Part shown: piece by piece, positions 5,763-6,674 of the stretch
How positions within the stretch are numbered: the first letter of the stretch is position 1
Layout of the letters: each line of letters opens with the position of its first letter
Source: CATJXY01 sp964623925
GTDB taxonomy: Bacteria > Bacillota_I > Bacilli_A > Erysipelotrichales > Erysipelotrichaceae
DNA: 6,674 bases
Assembly (NCBI GenBank): GCA_964623925.1
Contig: CAZUVT010000111.1
Coordinates: forward strand, 1 to 6,674
Direction: 5' to 3'
Position numbers and translations under genes: made by a program
Notes under the pieces: generated by a model
Database searches by the model: none
Told to the model about the DNA's origin: nothing
What the model saw: only the letters and a program-made list of their open reading frames with translations

Positions 5763-6674
5763 ATGAAATTTGCTTTTAAACCATCCCCAAACTATCGTAA
5801 TGAGCAAAGTACAAGCTCCATTATGATGGAATTAACGATTGGGTTGTTAGTAGTTTTTGCAGCAGGTTGTTTAATTAACTTGAAGATTAACGGAACAACA
5901 GCGCTGCTTCATTGTATCGTTGCCTTATTGGTATGCCTTATCGCAACGGTAGGAACAGAAATCGTTTGGTGTGTTGTCTTAAAAAAAGATGTCACCGAAC
6001 ACTTGTTCAGTTCTTATCCATGGGTAACAGGAATTATTATCGCTTTGACAGTTCGTCCGAATGTCAGCTATTTTGCTTTGGCTGTTGCCTCTGTAATGGC
6101 AATTTATTTCGGTAAATTGGTATTCGGCGGATTTGGACAGAATATCTTCAATCCTGCCGGTGTCGGCCGTGCGATCATTGCTATCAGCTTTGGTTCAGCT
6201 GTTGTTGCCGATGTCGTTTCAGGAGCAACTCCGACATCAACGATCTCAAGCTATGGCTGGTTGATGAATGGAGCAAATGCTTCTGCATTCTTGGCTGATT
6301 TTGGCGGTTTGACAAATTTGGCTCTGGGTTTATATCAGGGAGCTATCGGTGAAACCTGTTCAGTCTTACTGGTTCTTGTCGGACTTGTATTGGCTTGGCG
6401 TAAAGTAATTGACTGGAAAGTTCCGACTATTTATGTATCAACTGTATTTGTTCTCTCATTATTGATCGGTCTGATGAATGGTCAGGGATTATGGTATCCG
6501 GTGTTCAGCATTTTGACAGGAGGAGTATTATTCGGTGCTGTCTTTATGCTTACTGATCCGGTAACGAATCCGACAAGTTCTTCCGGAAGTGTCATCTTCG
6601 CAATGGGAGCGGGGCTATTGACCGTATTGATTCGTGTGAAAGCAAGTCTTCCGGAAGGTGTATTATTCTCAATT
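5763..6674 (+). CDS. rnfD: Rnf complex membrane subunit RnfD, 5' part (runs off right edge)
   Basis: RnfD is an integral membrane subunit of the Rnf ion pump and carries a covalently bound FMN. The frame is open from ATG 5763 to the window end (304 codons), so the C-terminus is missing. AAGGGGAG (5747-5754) is a strong ribosome binding site 8 bases before the start, and the gene begins 18 bases after rnfC. Many hydrophobic helices are visible, for example near 22-40, 46-73, 85-118, 196-211, 221-238 and 244-263. Family motifs are GGFGQNIFNPAGVGRA (122-137), GAIGETC (193-199) and TDPVTNPTS (264-272). SGAT at 153-156, followed by PTST, is the flavinylation site, with Thr156 the expected FMN carrier; the divergent ApbE is the likely enzyme. 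NqrB is a relative, but RnfC with iron-sulfur motifs upstream argues for Rnf. Expected next genes (rnfG, E, A, B) lie outside the window. Confidence 0.93.
   Translation, partial: MKFAFKPSPNYRNEQSTSSIMMELTIGLLVVFAAGCLINLKINGTTALLHCIVALLVCLIATVGTEIVWCVVLKKDVTEHLFSSYPWVTGIIIALTVRPNVSYFALAVASVMAIYFGKLVFGGFGQNIFNPAGVGRAIIAISFGSAVVADVVSGATPTSTISSYGWLMNGANASAFLADFGGLTNLALGLYQGAIGETCSVLLVLVGLVLAWRKVIDWKVPTIYVSTVFVLSLLIGLMNGQGLWYPVFSILTGGVLFGAVFMLTDPVTNPTSSSGSVIFAMGAGLLTVLIRVKASLPEGVLFSI

Noticed and set aside
5912..6115. Short plus-strand frame inside rnfD
   Set aside because: It is an out-of-frame shadow of rnfD; the rnfD frame carries all the family motifs and has the strong ribosome binding site.
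4452..6674. Na+-NQR subunits NqrA and NqrB in place of RnfC and RnfD
   Set aside because: NqrA has no iron-sulfur motifs, while the first gene has two complete CxxCxxCxxxC clusters; the second gene also follows RnfD motifs.
1..6674. CRISPR arrays, insertion sequences, tRNA or rRNA genes
   Set aside because: No spaced direct repeats, transposase-like frames, terminal repeats or tRNA-like cloverleaf sequences were seen; genes fill nearly all of the window.

Overview
The window looks like chromosomal DNA from a low-GC, probably anaerobic member of the Bacillota (Firmicutes). The support is strong AGGAGG-like ribosome binding sites before nearly every gene, A/T-rich spacers, extended -10 promoters, hairpin plus T-run terminators, and an rnfC-first Rnf operon, which is the clostridial gene order. 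The RnfC sequence variant and the gene mix hint at Erysipelotrichia, but this is an impression from memory and not a proven placement.

Layout, left to right. (1) 1-1125: the tail of an aromatic amino-acid operon, with the 3' part of a prephenate dehydrogenase gene (tyrA, cut by the left edge) and, 3 bases later, a type II 3-dehydroquinate dehydratase (aroQ), closed by a hairpin terminator. (2) 1169-2089: a YbaK/EbsC-type aminoacyl-tRNA deacylase gene and a small histidine-rich YmaF-family gene. (3) 2114-2560 (minus): a ferritin-like, DUF2383-type helical protein, tail to tail with ymaF across a long shared hairpin. (4) 2637-3038: a GtrA-family membrane protein with its own extended -10 promoter. 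(5) 3093-4190 (minus): an ApbE-type FMN transferase lipoprotein, tail to tail with gtrA across a second shared hairpin. (6) 4191-4451: a regulatory region with two divergent promoters. (7) 4452-6674: rnfC and rnfD, the start of an Rnf ferredoxin:NAD+ oxidoreductase operon that runs off the right edge.

The clearest functional unit is the right half. Rnf is a membrane ion pump driven by electron flow from ferredoxin to NAD+, and its RnfD (and RnfG) subunits carry FMN covalently bound to a threonine. ApbE is the enzyme family that attaches this FMN. Here apbE is divergently transcribed from the rnf operon, and RnfD contains an SGAT motif. The left half is ordinary housekeeping: aromatic biosynthesis and tRNA proofreading. 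No mobile element, CRISPR array, tRNA or rRNA was seen. I do not see a clearly new multi-gene system. The most unusual items are the variant RnfC, the structured rnfC leader, the six-HxH YmaF protein and the ferritin-like protein with an atypical ligand set.
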